Source of the DNA: Flavobacteriaceae bacterium UBA2765
GTDB lineage: Bacteria; Bacteroidota; Bacteroidia; Flavobacteriales; Flavobacteriaceae
Direction: 5' to 3'
Assembly: GCA_002352665.1 (NCBI GenBank)
Contig: DEIV01000044.1
Span: 1-49,865, forward strand
Length of the DNA: 49,865 nt
The translations under genes were made by a program, and so were the position numbers. Positions 16,778 to 24,309 of this stretch are shown piece after piece (the stretch's first letter is position 1; each line of letters opens with the position of its first letter). Below the pieces are notes generated by a model. It was given only the letters and a program-made list of their open reading frames with translations, was not told the DNA's origin and did not search any database.

Positions 16778-17677
16778 ATGAAAACAATAATTATTGCAGG
16801 AGGAACTGGATTTCTCGGTCAAATATTAGAAAATCATTTTTCAACTTTAGGGTTTACTGTAAAAATATTAACTAGAAATCCAAAAAAAGACAATCACATT
16901 TATTGGGATGCTAAAACAATAGACAAATGGACAGTTACGCTTGAAAATGCAGATGCAATTATAAATTTAACAGGAAAATCTGTAGATTGTAGATATACTG
17001 AACAAAACAAAAAGCTCATTTATAATTCTAGAATTGATGCTACCAAAATTATTGGTGAAGCAATAAACTTATGTGAAAATCCACCAAAGGTTTGGTTTAA
17101 TTCTTCTACTGCTACTATTTACAGACATTCATTAGATAAAAAAATGACAGAAGAAAATGGCGAAATAGGTAATAATTTTTCAATGAACATAGCAAAATCT
17201 TGGGAAAAAGCTTTCTATGAAATTGACAATCCAAAAACAAGAAAAATTGTGTTAAGAACATCTATAGTATTAGGTAAAACAGGTGGTGCCATGCTCCCTC
17301 TTAAAAATTTAACCCAATTTGGATTAGGTGGTAAACAAGGATTAGGCAATCAAAAAGTAAGCTGGATACATGAAACAGATTTTGCCAGAGCAATTGAATT
17401 TATTCTAACAAATATCAGTCTAAAAGGTGTTTTTAATTTATCCGTTCCAAATCCAACCGATAATACAACATTGATGAAGACCTTGAGACAAGCAATGAAA
17501 GTTCCATTCGGATTAAGACATCCTAAATGGCTCCTAGAAATTGGGGCAAAAATAATTGGCACTGAAACAGAACTAGTTTTAAAAAGTAGAAATGTAACAC
17601 CACAAAGACTTTTAACTGAGGGATTTCATTTTAATTACCCATCTCTAAAAAAAGCATTTGAAAATCTAATAAATTAA
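16778..17677 (+). CDS. TIGR01777-family NAD(P)-binding epimerase-like protein
   Basis: 299 residues from the ATG at 16778; a longer frame from 16679 would overlap the desaturase and displace the Rossmann start. TIIIAGGTGFLGQIL (residues 3-17) is the nucleotide-binding loop of an extended SDR. The internal NLTGKSVDCRYTEQN, SRIDATKIIGEAI, VLRTSIVLGKTGGA and SWIHETDFARAIEF segments are those of the YfcH/TIGR01777 family. Biochemical function is not established. The family is often found beside photolyase, GbsR and lipid genes, which fits its place here as the third gene of the regulator-desaturase unit. Confidence 0.88.
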   Translation: MKTIIIAGGTGFLGQILENHFSTLGFTVKILTRNPKKDNHIYWDAKTIDKWTVTLENADAIINLTGKSVDCRYTEQNKKLIYNSRIDATKIIGEAINLCENPPKVWFNSSTATIYRHSLDKKMTEENGEIGNNFSMNIAKSWEKAFYEIDNPKTRKIVLRTSIVLGKTGGAMLPLKNLTQFGLGGKQGLGNQKVSWIHETDFARAIEFILTNISLKGVFNLSVPNPTDNTTLMKTLRQAMKVPFGLRHPKWLLEIGAKIIGTETELVLKSRNVTPQRLLTEGFHFNYPSLKKAFENLIN

Positions 17678-17717
17678 ATTATGGCATAAACCATTCTACA
17701 AATACACATTTTATAAC

Positions 17718-17725
17718 TATTTTTG
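17718..17725 (+). promoter_or_regulatory. -7 promoter box of lpdA
   Basis: TATTTTTG matches TAnnTTTG, 22 bases before the lpdA ATG at 17748. The -33 element is not evident. Confidence 0.5.
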
Positions 17726-17747
17726 TTTTCAAATTTAAATAACATTT

Positions 17748-19160
17748 ATGAATACATATGATGTAGCAGTTATTGGTTCAGGTCCGGGAGGATATGTTGC
17801 AGCCATTCGTTGTGCACAATTGGGTATGAAAACTGCCATTATTGAAAAATATATTACACTTGGTGGTACCTGCCTAAATGTAGGCTGTATCCCTTCTAAA
17901 GCTTTATTAGATTCTTCTCATCATTATCATGATGCTATCAAACATTTTGAAGAGCACGGCATCGAAATTTCTGGTGCTGTAAAAATGAATCTCGAAAAGA
18001 TGATAGACAGAAAACAGAAGGTAGTTGATACAAATACGGCCGGAGTTAAGTACTTAATGGACAAGAATAAGATAGCTGTTTTTGAAGGGATTGGCTCTTT
18101 TGTAGATGCTACTCATATAAATATCGCCAAAACAAATCCGGAAGCTACAGACGAACAAATTGAAGCCAAAAATATTATTATTGCTACAGGCTCCAAACCA
18201 GCGACGTTACCCTTTATTACATTGGATAAAAAACGTATAATTACTTCAACCGAAGCATTGAGCTTAACAGAAATTCCTAAGCATATGGTTGTTATTGGTG
18301 GTGGTGTTATTGGTTTAGAACTCGGACAAGTATATAGCCGTTTAGGTGCACAAGTTTCTGTGATTGAATATATGGACAGGATCATCCCAACAATGGATGC
18401 TTCCTTATCTAAAGAATTACAAAAAGTATTAAAAAAACAAGGTGTAAAATTCTATACTAAACATAAAGTTACTGCTGTAAAAACTTCTGCAAAAGAAGTA
18501 ACGATTACTGCTGATGATAAAAAAGGAAATCCTGTTGAATTTAAAGGAGATTATTGTTTGGTTTCTGTTGGCAGGAGGCCTTATACAGAAGGACTCGCAT
18601 TAGACAAAGCAGGCGTTAAAGCAAATGATAAAGGACAAATTGAGGTCAATGATCATTTACAAACCAATGTAGGAAATATCTACGCAATTGGTGATGTTAT
18701 TAAAGGTGCAATGTTAGCACATAAAGCAGAAGAAGAAGGCGTTTTTGTTGCCGAAACATTGGTTGGACAAAAACCACATATCGACTATAATTTAATTCCG
18801 GGCGTTGTTTATACCTGGCCAGAAGTTGCTGCAGTGGGTAAAACAGAGGAAGAGTTAAAAGAAGCAGGTGTTGAGTATAAAAGCGGACAATTTCCGATGC
18901 GTGCCTTGGGCAGATCAAGAGCTAGTGGTGATATTGATGGGTTTGTAAAAATATTAGCAGATGCCAACACTGATGAAGTTTTAGGTGTACATATGTGCGG
19001 TGCTCGAGTAGCCGATTTAATTGCTGAAGCTGTAGTTGCTATGGAATTTAGAGCTTCTGCCGAAGATATTGCTAGAATAAGCCATGCCCATCCCACCTAT
19101 GCTGAAGCTGTAAAAGAGGCAGCATTGGCGGCAACTGATAAAAGGTCAATACATAGTTAA
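17748..19160 (+). CDS. lpdA: Dihydrolipoyl dehydrogenase (E3)
   Basis: 470 residues, standard E3 length. Reoxidises dihydrolipoamide in the pyruvate/2-oxoacid dehydrogenase and glycine cleavage complexes, passing electrons to NAD+. FAD-binding GSGPGG at residues 10-15, redox disulfide GGTCLNVGC with Cys42 and Cys47, NAD-binding VVIGGGVIGLELG, second FAD motif NIYAIGDV, and the C-terminal catalytic HAHPTYAEAV are all present. No E1 or E2 genes lie nearby, as is usual for a shared E3. The next gene starts two bases after the stop. Confidence 0.97.
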   Translation: MNTYDVAVIGSGPGGYVAAIRCAQLGMKTAIIEKYITLGGTCLNVGCIPSKALLDSSHHYHDAIKHFEEHGIEISGAVKMNLEKMIDRKQKVVDTNTAGVKYLMDKNKIAVFEGIGSFVDATHINIAKTNPEATDEQIEAKNIIIATGSKPATLPFITLDKKRIITSTEALSLTEIPKHMVVIGGGVIGLELGQVYSRLGAQVSVIEYMDRIIPTMDASLSKELQKVLKKQGVKFYTKHKVTAVKTSAKEVTITADDKKGNPVEFKGDYCLVSVGRRPYTEGLALDKAGVKANDKGQIEVNDHLQTNVGNIYAIGDVIKGAMLAHKAEEEGVFVAETLVGQKPHIDYNLIPGVVYTWPEVAAVGKTEEELKEAGVEYKSGQFPMRALGRSRASGDIDGFVKILADANTDEVLGVHMCGARVADLIAEAVVAMEFRASAEDIARISHAHPTYAEAVKEAALAATDKRSIHS

Positions 19161-19162
19161 TT

Positions 19163-19609
19163 ATGAAGGTGATAAAATTATTTTATTTGATTGGTCTAAT
19201 GACATCCATAAATAGTTATGCTCAAGATAATGATTACAACTATGAAACTTCTAAAAAAGAAATTACGACCATGATGTTACAACAAGCCAATGATTGGTCT
19301 AATGGAAATATTGAAGCATTTATGGAGGGTTATATCAAATCTGATAGTCTAAAATTTGTTGGAAGTAACGGACTCACTTATGGTTGGAAAAACACTTTAG
19401 AAAATTATAAAAAAGGATATCCTACTAAAGAACATACAGGCACATTGACCTTTAATTTATTAGCATTTGATCAATTAGCCGTTACTGTTTTTTTAGTGAT
19501 AGGCGAATTTCATTTAAAAAGAACAGTTGGAGATGCGGATGGCATGTTTTCCATTATCTTAAAACGTATTGATGGTGAATGGAAAATCATTGCTGATCAT
19601 TCTTCTTAA
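19163..19609 (+). CDS. Secreted DUF4440/NTF2-like protein
   Basis: 148 residues. MKVIKLFYLIGLMTSINSYA is a signal peptide cut before QDN. The mature part is a single cone-shaped NTF2-like domain of the DUF4440 (SnoaL-like) type: helices with QQANDWSNGNIEAFMEGY, then LKFVGSNGLTYGW, and a C-terminal sheet FSIILKRIDGEWKIIADHSS. These domains bind small ligands or are enzymes; no active-site assignment can be made. It starts two bases after lpdA and is likely co-transcribed, but a link to E3 is not obvious. Confidence 0.8.
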   Translation: MKVIKLFYLIGLMTSINSYAQDNDYNYETSKKEITTMMLQQANDWSNGNIEAFMEGYIKSDSLKFVGSNGLTYGWKNTLENYKKGYPTKEHTGTLTFNLLAFDQLAVTVFLVIGEFHLKRTVGDADGMFSIILKRIDGEWKIIADHSS

Positions 19610-19658
19610 TAAATCTTATTAATTTTAAGTTAGCTAAATTTGAACTATAATTAAATGT

Positions 19659-20066
19659 ATGGAAGAATTAACACTAACTACGCCAGCTTTATTATTTTCA
19701 GCTATTTCATTGATCATGTTAGCTTATACCAACAGATTTTTGGCATATGCAGCTGTAATTAGAAATTTACATGACAAATACCTTGAAAAAATGGATAAGT
19801 CATTAATTCGGCAAATTAAAAACCTTAAACTTCGACTATACCTAACACGATGGATGCAAATATTTGGCATCACAAGCCTTCTTTTGTGTGTTATTACTAT
19901 GTTTCTTATATATATAGATCAGCACATTGTTGCTGTATGGATTTTTGGTATTGCATTGGTGTTGTTGATCATTTCTTTGTCACTTTTAATAAAAGAAATT
20001 CACATCTCAGCACATGCACTTAAACTTCATTTAAGAGATATAGAGAGCCATTTAGAGAAAAAATAA
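19659..20066 (+). CDS. DUF2721-like membrane protein
   Basis: 135 residues with three predicted membrane helices: ALLFSAISLIMLAYTNRFLA near the N-terminus, FGITSLLLCVITMFLIYI, and VWIFGIALVLLIISLSLLI. They are separated by a basic amphipathic segment (SLIRQIKNLKLRLYL) facing one side. The order and the RFLAYAAVIRNLH motif match the DUF2721 family of unknown function. DUF6090 follows 10 bases downstream. Confidence 0.75.
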   Translation: MEELTLTTPALLFSAISLIMLAYTNRFLAYAAVIRNLHDKYLEKMDKSLIRQIKNLKLRLYLTRWMQIFGITSLLLCVITMFLIYIDQHIVAVWIFGIALVLLIISLSLLIKEIHISAHALKLHLRDIESHLEKK

Positions 20067-20076
20067 ATTTGGTAAT

Positions 20077-20784
20077 ATGAAATTATTTCGAAAAATTAGG
20101 CAAACATTGATAAAAGAAGGAAGCTTAAAAAAATACCTCCTCTATGCCATTGGTGAGATCTTATTGGTAATGATAGGTATTAGTTTGGCATTTCAAGTCA
20201 ATAATTGGAATGATGGCAGAATACAACGTAATGCTGAAATTAGGTATTATGAAAACATTAGAGACCAAATTGTAGACGATAAGGAATTAATTCAGGGACA
20301 AGTGAGATACAATAATCGGTATATGGCTCAATTTAAATATGCCAACGAAATTATTGAGACTAATGATCGAAGTAAAATGGATACACTTGGCATCATAATT
20401 AGAAATCTTACCAGTTATTCAGACTACGATCGAGAAGGTAATATTTACGAAACAATGGTGAATAGCGGAGAAATAAAACTGCTTCGCAACCTTACAATTG
20501 TTAATGGTATAAGGGATTTGGAAGAAAATTATATGTACATGAACAGAATGGAAAACATACATTACGACGCTATGATGAACCATGTAGCCCCTACTACAAT
20601 TCCTGTTTTAAAATTTTCCAATAATCAAATAAAAAAACCCGCCCTTGTCTACAATTATGAATTTCAAAACATCATCCTAATTCTGATGCAAATTATGGAG
20701 GAAAAAAACAATACTTATACTTCGGCGTTAGATAGAATAGAAAGTACCATCTTACACATAGATAAAGAGCTTTTAGATAAATGA
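20077..20784 (+). CDS. DUF6090 family membrane-anchored protein
   Basis: 235 residues. The start KLFRKIRQTLIKEGSLKKYL followed by one membrane helix, LLYAIGEILLVMIGISLAFQ, and then VNNWND is the hallmark of the DUF6090 family, abundant in flavobacteria. The remainder is a helical, probably periplasmic, domain (for example NAEIRYYENIRDQIVDDKEL). Function unknown. It lies 10 bases after DUF2721, which suggests a two-gene unit of envelope proteins. Confidence 0.85.
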   Translation: MKLFRKIRQTLIKEGSLKKYLLYAIGEILLVMIGISLAFQVNNWNDGRIQRNAEIRYYENIRDQIVDDKELIQGQVRYNNRYMAQFKYANEIIETNDRSKMDTLGIIIRNLTSYSDYDREGNIYETMVNSGEIKLLRNLTIVNGIRDLEENYMYMNRMENIHYDAMMNHVAPTTIPVLKFSNNQIKKPALVYNYEFQNIILILMQIMEEKNNTYTSALDRIESTILHIDKELLDK

Positions 20785-20815
20785 TCTTTTTTGAATTTAA
20801 TGAAAATTAATGGAT

Positions 20816-20847
20816 TTTGAAAGACATTAATTGATTTGTTACCTTTG
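20816..20847 (+). promoter_or_regulatory. Consensus promoter of pabB with almost no leader
   Basis: TTTG at 20816-20819, a 20-base spacer, then TACCTTTG at 20840-20847. The predicted transcription start falls at the GTG start codon (20853). Same TTTG-N20-TAnnTTTG spacing as the purE promoter. Confidence 0.65.
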
Positions 20848-20852
20848 CGGAA

Positions 20853-22166
20853 GTGAAAAGGACTACGACAAAAATACATCTCGAAAAACCTTTAGACTTT
20901 AAAAATAAGTTGTTGTCATGGGCACAACAATTTAAACAAGTAGTTTGGTTAGATAGCAATGCCTATCCGCGTGAATATTCTAATTTTGATACCGTCTTAG
21001 CTGTTGATGCGTATTGCTTTTTAGAATGTGATTATACGAATGCTTTCGCGGAATTAAAGCAGTATAAAAACACTACGCAAGACTATATTTTTGGTTATTT
21101 AAGTTATGATCTAAAAAATGATACCGAAGATTTAGAATCAAATAATTTGGACGGATTACAATTTCCAGAGCTCTATTTTTTTCAACCTAAAAAATTATTT
21201 TTTATAAAGGATGATGTGCTTGAAGTTCGATATTTGAATTCCTTTAAAAACGAGATAAAGAACGATTTAGCTGAAATTAATGAGATTGCCACTCCGCCTC
21301 ATACGGATCACAAACCTGCCAACCGGCAAGGAAGGGACGTAAAGATTCATAAGCGAATTACTAAAAAACAGTATTTAAAAAAATTAGATCTAATCCTTGA
21401 ACATATTTATAGAGGTGATATTTATGAGGTTAATTTCTGTCAGGAGTTTTATGCTGAAAAAGCTCTGATTGATCCTTTGGACGTTTATAATCATCTCAAT
21501 GAAATTTCAAAGCCACCACTGGCAGGATTTTTAAAAATTGATGACAAATATATCCTATCAGCTTCTCCAGAAAGATTTGTTAAAAAAGAGAAGAACAAAA
21601 TCATCTCTCAACCTATAAAAGGTACGGCCAAACGATTGGCAAACCAAAAAGCAGATGCAAAATTGGCATTGGCTCTTTCTATAGATGAAAAAGAGCGTTC
21701 TGAAAATATTATGATTGTTGATCTGGTTAGAAATGATCTTTCAAAAACAGCGATAAAGGGATCTGTAAAAGTTGAGGAATTATGTAAAGTCTATTCCTTT
21801 GAACAGGTTCATCAATTAATCTCAACGGTTACTTCATTAGTTGGCAATAATACTGATAGTATTGATGTAATTAAAAGTCTTTTCCCGATGGGCAGTATGA
21901 CGGGAGCTCCTAAACTTTCTGCCATGCAGATTATTGAGCAGCTAGAGGTGACAAAACGCGGAGTTTATTCGGGTGCTATTGGTTATTTTACACCAAAAGA
22001 TGATTTTGATTTCAACGTGGTAATTAGAAGTGTTTTTTATAATAAAAAACAACAGTATTTATCCTATTCAGTTGGTGGTGCTATTACTTCAAAATCTGAT
22101 CCAGAAAAAGAATATCAAGAATGCTTGCTAAAAGCTATCGCTATGAAAAAGGCTTTGAAAGGTTAA
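20853..22166 (+). CDS. pabB: Aminodeoxychorismate synthase component I (PabB-type)
   Basis: 437 residues. Aminates chorismate, with a glutaminase partner, towards p-aminobenzoate for folate. The chorismate-binding domain shows ISQPIKGTAKR (the PIKGT lysine that marks PabB rather than the PIAGT of anthranilate synthase), ENIMIVDLVRNDLSK, FPMGSMTGAPK and SVGGAITSKSDPEKEYQE. No component II gene is adjacent. The GTG at 20853 is the only in-frame start near the N-terminus and sits just five bases after the -7 box, so the mRNA should be leaderless. The last 66 bases (PEKEYQECLLKAIAMKKALKG and stop) recur, decayed, three times downstream; see the findings. Confidence 0.9.
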   Translation: MKRTTTKIHLEKPLDFKNKLLSWAQQFKQVVWLDSNAYPREYSNFDTVLAVDAYCFLECDYTNAFAELKQYKNTTQDYIFGYLSYDLKNDTEDLESNNLDGLQFPELYFFQPKKLFFIKDDVLEVRYLNSFKNEIKNDLAEINEIATPPHTDHKPANRQGRDVKIHKRITKKQYLKKLDLILEHIYRGDIYEVNFCQEFYAEKALIDPLDVYNHLNEISKPPLAGFLKIDDKYILSASPERFVKKEKNKIISQPIKGTAKRLANQKADAKLALALSIDEKERSENIMIVDLVRNDLSKTAIKGSVKVEELCKVYSFEQVHQLISTVTSLVGNNTDSIDVIKSLFPMGSMTGAPKLSAMQIIEQLEVTKRGVYSGAIGYFTPKDDFDFNVVIRSVFYNKKQQYLSYSVGGAITSKSDPEKEYQECLLKAIAMKKALKG

Positions 22167-22182
22167 TAAAAAAATACTCTTT

Positions 22183-22206
22183 AATTCCCCTCTCAAGAGG
22201 GGAATT
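22183..22206. repeat. Palindromic repeat R1 (type A, core only)
   Basis: AATTCCCCTCT-CA-AGAGGGGAATT: perfect 11-base arms. It lacks the CTAGGGGTGTGT tail seen in copies R3 and R4. Its left flank (ACTCTT) matches the left flank of R3 and its right flank (ATTTCCTG) matches the right flank of R4, so it looks like the unoccupied version of the DUF559 site. It may also act as a weak terminator for pabB. Confidence 0.7.
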
Positions 22207-22210
22207 ATTT

Positions 22211-22276
22211 CCTGCAAAAGAATGTCTAGAAGGCTTGCTAAAAGCAATAGCTATAAAAAAAGCGTCGAAAGGTTAA
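22211..22276 (+). pseudogene. Duplicated 3' end of pabB, copy 1
   Basis: Encodes in frame PAKECLEGLLKAIAIKKASK-G-stop, against PEKEYQECLLKAIAMKKALK-G-stop at the true pabB end. The frame and stop are intact; many differences are third-base or conservative. It directly follows repeat R1 and precedes the convergent GH130 gene by 12 bases. Confidence 0.75.
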
Positions 22277-22288
22277 ATCCAGATTAAA

Positions 22289-23437
22289 TTACTCCCTTAC
22301 GGCCACTGCAATTTTAGAATCTGCTGTACCATAATACAAAAACCATTTGTCTTTAAAATGCACCAATCCCTCAACAAAGCAAACCTCATTTACCTCTCCA
22401 ATTTTTTCGTAGTCTTTATCAGGATAGATAAAATGACCTTCTGTTCTATCTAATAATTTATATGGCTTATCTTTATCAAACAAAGCTTGACCAGCAGCAT
22501 AGGTAAATTTAGGCAATGCATCATCTTTATAATTCGCGGCATTACTGCCATTATAAATTAGCAGAATACCCTCATCTCTCATTAATGCATAAGGTCCTGG
22601 CTCTACTAATCTACTATCGTAATAACCCATTCTGGGGTGTAAAACCGATATCATTTTTTTACTCTCTTCATTTTCAGCAACAGTCCAATGAATCAAATCA
22701 TCAGAATACGCCATAAACAAATTGGTATCTCCAAAATACATCCAATATTTACCTTTTATTTTAGTCGCTATAACTTTGTTTCCAACCAACTTAGAAACTA
22801 TGGCTCCTGCTTTTGACCAAGTGTCTTTATATTTTTCATCAGCCAAAACCAAACCATGTTTTGTCCAATTTTTCAGATCTTTTGAGGAGGCTAAGCTCAA
22901 ACGTGCAGTTTTACCATCATAGGAAGTATAAGTTAAAATATAGGTTCCATCTTCACTTTCTACAATTCGAGAATCCTCAACGCCATCAAAATAACAAAAA
23001 TAACAGTCCTCTGAATTGGTAGTTTCCGTACCTTTTTTATAATTCCATTCATAGACTTTCATGTTGTCATTATCAGGATAAAAAACCGGTGTTGCACTTT
23101 TTTCAAAATGTAATCCATCATCACTTACAGCCATTCCAATTCGCGAAGTACCATTTACATCTTGTGCTCTATAAAATAAATATACTTTTCCATCTTTTAC
23201 AATTGCCGAAGGATTTAAAACATTTCGCTCTTCCCAAGCCACTTCTTTCTTATTTAAAGGGCAATCAAAACTTAGATCAGGAGAAGGTTTTAAAATAGGA
23301 TTGATACTATCTGCCTTAACAAAATTAAGCAGCGCCCAATTATTTGTTTGTTTAACTTCTGTTTCTATTTCTTGTAGATTGTTTTTACAGGCTAAAAGTG
23401 TTAGCAGTAGTACGATAATCAGTGTTAGTTTTTTCAT
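22289..23437 (-). CDS. GH130-like lipoprotein (beta-mannoside phosphorylase/hydrolase family)
   Basis: 382 residues with a lipoprotein signal (KKLTLIIVLLLTLLACK, lipobox LLAC), so it is anchored in the envelope. The five-bladed beta-propeller signatures of GH130 (DUF377) follow: EERNVLNPSAIVKDGKVYLF, YRAQDVNG, SRIGMAVSDDGLHF, then GVEDSRIVE where most members read G.EDPR, and later YYDSRLVEPG and FVEGLVHFKDKWFLYYG. The family phosphorylyses or hydrolyses beta-1,4- and beta-1,2-mannosides; subfamily and reaction cannot be fixed here. It has its own promoter box and no polysaccharide-locus neighbours. It is enclosed by duplicated ends of pabB and argH, which suggests it arrived with that rearrangement. 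Confidence 0.8.
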   Translation of the reverse strand: MKKLTLIIVLLLTLLACKNNLQEIETEVKQTNNWALLNFVKADSINPILKPSPDLSFDCPLNKKEVAWEERNVLNPSAIVKDGKVYLFYRAQDVNGTSRIGMAVSDDGLHFEKSATPVFYPDNDNMKVYEWNYKKGTETTNSEDCYFCYFDGVEDSRIVESEDGTYILTYTSYDGKTARLSLASSKDLKNWTKHGLVLADEKYKDTWSKAGAIVSKLVGNKVIATKIKGKYWMYFGDTNLFMAYSDDLIHWTVAENEESKKMISVLHPRMGYYDSRLVEPGPYALMRDEGILLIYNGSNAANYKDDALPKFTYAAGQALFDKDKPYKLLDRTEGHFIYPDKDYEKIGEVNEVCFVEGLVHFKDKWFLYYGTADSKIAVAVRE

Positions 23438-23460
23438 TTTGTAAAGTTGAGGTATATCAT

Positions 23461-23468
23461 CAAATATA
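23461..23468 (-). promoter_or_regulatory. -7 promoter box of the GH130 gene
   Basis: On the minus strand this reads TATATTTG, a full TAnnTTTG match, 23 bases before the start codon. It lies between the GH130 start and the argH 3' remnant. Confidence 0.5.
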
Positions 23469-23475
23469 GTTAATA

Positions 23476-23544
23476 CTACAAAGCTTTCTTCATCTTAGCC
23501 TTAATTTCTTTTAAACATAAATTTCCTATACTTCCTAGATGATG
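23476..23544 (-). pseudogene. Duplicated 3' end of argH
   Basis: Encodes on the minus strand HHLGSIGNLCLKEIKAKMKK-AL-stop, the same 20 C-terminal residues (LGSIGN...KKAL) as the intact argH ending at 24310. DNA identity is nearly complete over about 60 bases, with only silent changes (TTA/CTA, GGC/GGA) near the inner edge. The similarity stops abruptly at about 23545. Confidence 0.85.
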
Positions 23545-23590
23545 AAAAAGGTTTTGATTGGTTGACAGTTATAGTAAAAAAGTTACCATT

Positions 23591-23693
23591 TAATTCCCCA
23601 CCCTCTTAATAGGTAAACTATATATCCTGAAAAAGAATATCAGGAATGCATACTAAAAGCTATTGCTATAAAAAAGACTTGAAAAGGTTGTTA
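23591..23693 (+). pseudogene. Duplicated 3' end of pabB, copy 2, with eroded palindrome R2
   Basis: An eroded type-A palindrome (TAATTCCCC..CCCTCTTAATAGG, 23591-23612) is followed at 23626-23693 by PEKEYQECILKAIAIKKT and then a frameshift. DNA similarity to the pabB end runs at about 85% by eye for about 100 bases, past the stop, through ACTCTTTAATTCCCCTCT. The duplicated unit therefore includes the palindrome as well as coding sequence. Confidence 0.75.
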
Positions 23694-23705
23694 AAAAATC
23701 ACTCT

Positions 23706-24116
23706 TTAATTCCCCTCTTGAGAGGGGCTAGGGGTGTGTTTTTTCTCAAATTCAATAATAAACCATTCAATTGCTCGTAATACATTATCCATCTCTTTTA
23801 ATACTTGGTAATCAGAAAATCGCAAAACTGTAATTCCTAATTCATTTAGCTTTTTATCTTTTTTTACATCCTTATTATAAACTTCAAGAATTTCATGTGA
23901 ATAACCATCTACTTCAACAGCTAACATCAATTCATGACAGAAAAAATCAATTATAAAATTATCTATAGGTTTTTGACGATGAAAATCGTAACCATACATT
24001 TGTTTCCCTTTTAATTTAAGCCAAAGTATGATTTCAGATTTTGTCGAATTATTACGTAATTGCCTTGCTAATTCCTTAAGTCTTGGATTATATGAAATTA
24101 TTTTTCGTTTCTTCAT
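23706..24116 (-). CDS. DUF559 (Vsr/PD-(D/E)xK-like) endonuclease-domain protein
   Basis: 136 residues. The fold of DUF559 is that of very-short-patch-repair-like nucleases. The N-terminus is basic (MKKRKIISYNPRLKELARQL, then RNNSTKSEIILWLKLKGKQM). The presumed active site is FHRQKPIDNFIIDFFCHE followed by LAVEVDGYSHE, with the D...ExD pattern and the H in GYSH; then LNELGITVLRFSDYQVL. The function of these small proteins is unproven. The last ten codons and stop come from repeat R3 and the start lies eight bases inside repeat R4, so the gene completely fills the space between two inverted repeats. This argues for a cassette-like mobile unit. Confidence 0.85.
   Translation of the reverse strand: MKKRKIISYNPRLKELARQLRNNSTKSEIILWLKLKGKQMYGYDFHRQKPIDNFIIDFFCHELMLAVEVDGYSHEILEVYNKDVKKDKKLNELGITVLRFSDYQVLKEMDNVLRAIEWFIIEFEKKHTPSPSQEGN
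23708..23739 (+). repeat. Inverted repeat R3, left border of the DUF559 cassette (type A with tail)
   Basis: Core AATTCCCCTCTTGAGAGGGG followed by tail CTAGGGGTGTGT (32 bases). It is the inverted partner of R4. Read on the minus strand it forms the last codons of the DUF559 gene (HTPSPSQEGN and stop). Confidence 0.8.
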
Positions 24117-24123
24117 GATTTTT

Positions 24124-24155
24124 ACACACCCCTAGCCCCTCTCAAGAGGGGAACT
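24124..24155 (-). repeat. Inverted repeat R4, right border of the DUF559 cassette
   Basis: ACACACCCCTAG followed by CCCCTCTCAAGAGGGGAACT; its reverse complement differs from R3 in one of 32 positions. The GTGTGT tails of R3 and R4 face inward towards the DUF559 gene. The outer flank GGGGAACTATTTCCTG matches the right flank of R1. Confidence 0.8.
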
Positions 24156-24159
24156 ATTT

Positions 24160-24225
24160 CCTGAAAAAGAATTCAAGAATGCTTTCTAAAAGCTATAACT
24201 ATGAAAAAAGACTTTGAAAAATTAA
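24160..24225 (+). pseudogene. Duplicated 3' end of pabB, copy 3
   Basis: CCTGAAAAAGAA then TTCAAGAATGCTTTCTAAAA and GCTATAACTATGAAAAAAG: a clear DNA match to the pabB end but with a one-base deletion that breaks the frame early. It sits immediately after R4, as copy 1 sits immediately after R1. The most decayed of the three copies. Confidence 0.7.
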
Positions 24226-24273
24226 CATTTATCACCTCAATAAAATTGGAAAAAATTTCCTGTCTTTCATAGC

Positions 24274-24304
24274 GTCAAGGTTTCACTTTAAGTGAAACCT
24301 TGAC
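24274..24304. repeat. Near-perfect palindrome downstream of argH
   Basis: GTCAAGGTTTCACTT-T-AAGTGAAACCTTGAC: 15-base arms around one T. It begins five bases beyond the argH stop but has no T-run on the argH strand, so a simple intrinsic terminator is doubtful. The AAGGTTT/AAACCTT half-sites and the single central T resemble the palindrome beside the Y1 transposase (46776-46808). Confidence 0.65.
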
Positions 24305-24309
24305 TAAAA

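Noticed and set aside
22183..22206. R1 as a simple intrinsic terminator of pabB
   Set aside because: The palindrome is repeated many times, sits in coding ends (argF', DUF559) and lacks a real T-run, so a dispersed repeat is the better description, though some termination is possible.
22101..24230. The repeated pabB ends and palindromes as a CRISPR array
   Set aside because: Units are irregular in spacing, derive from coding sequence, differ by indels and have genes between them; there are no cas genes.
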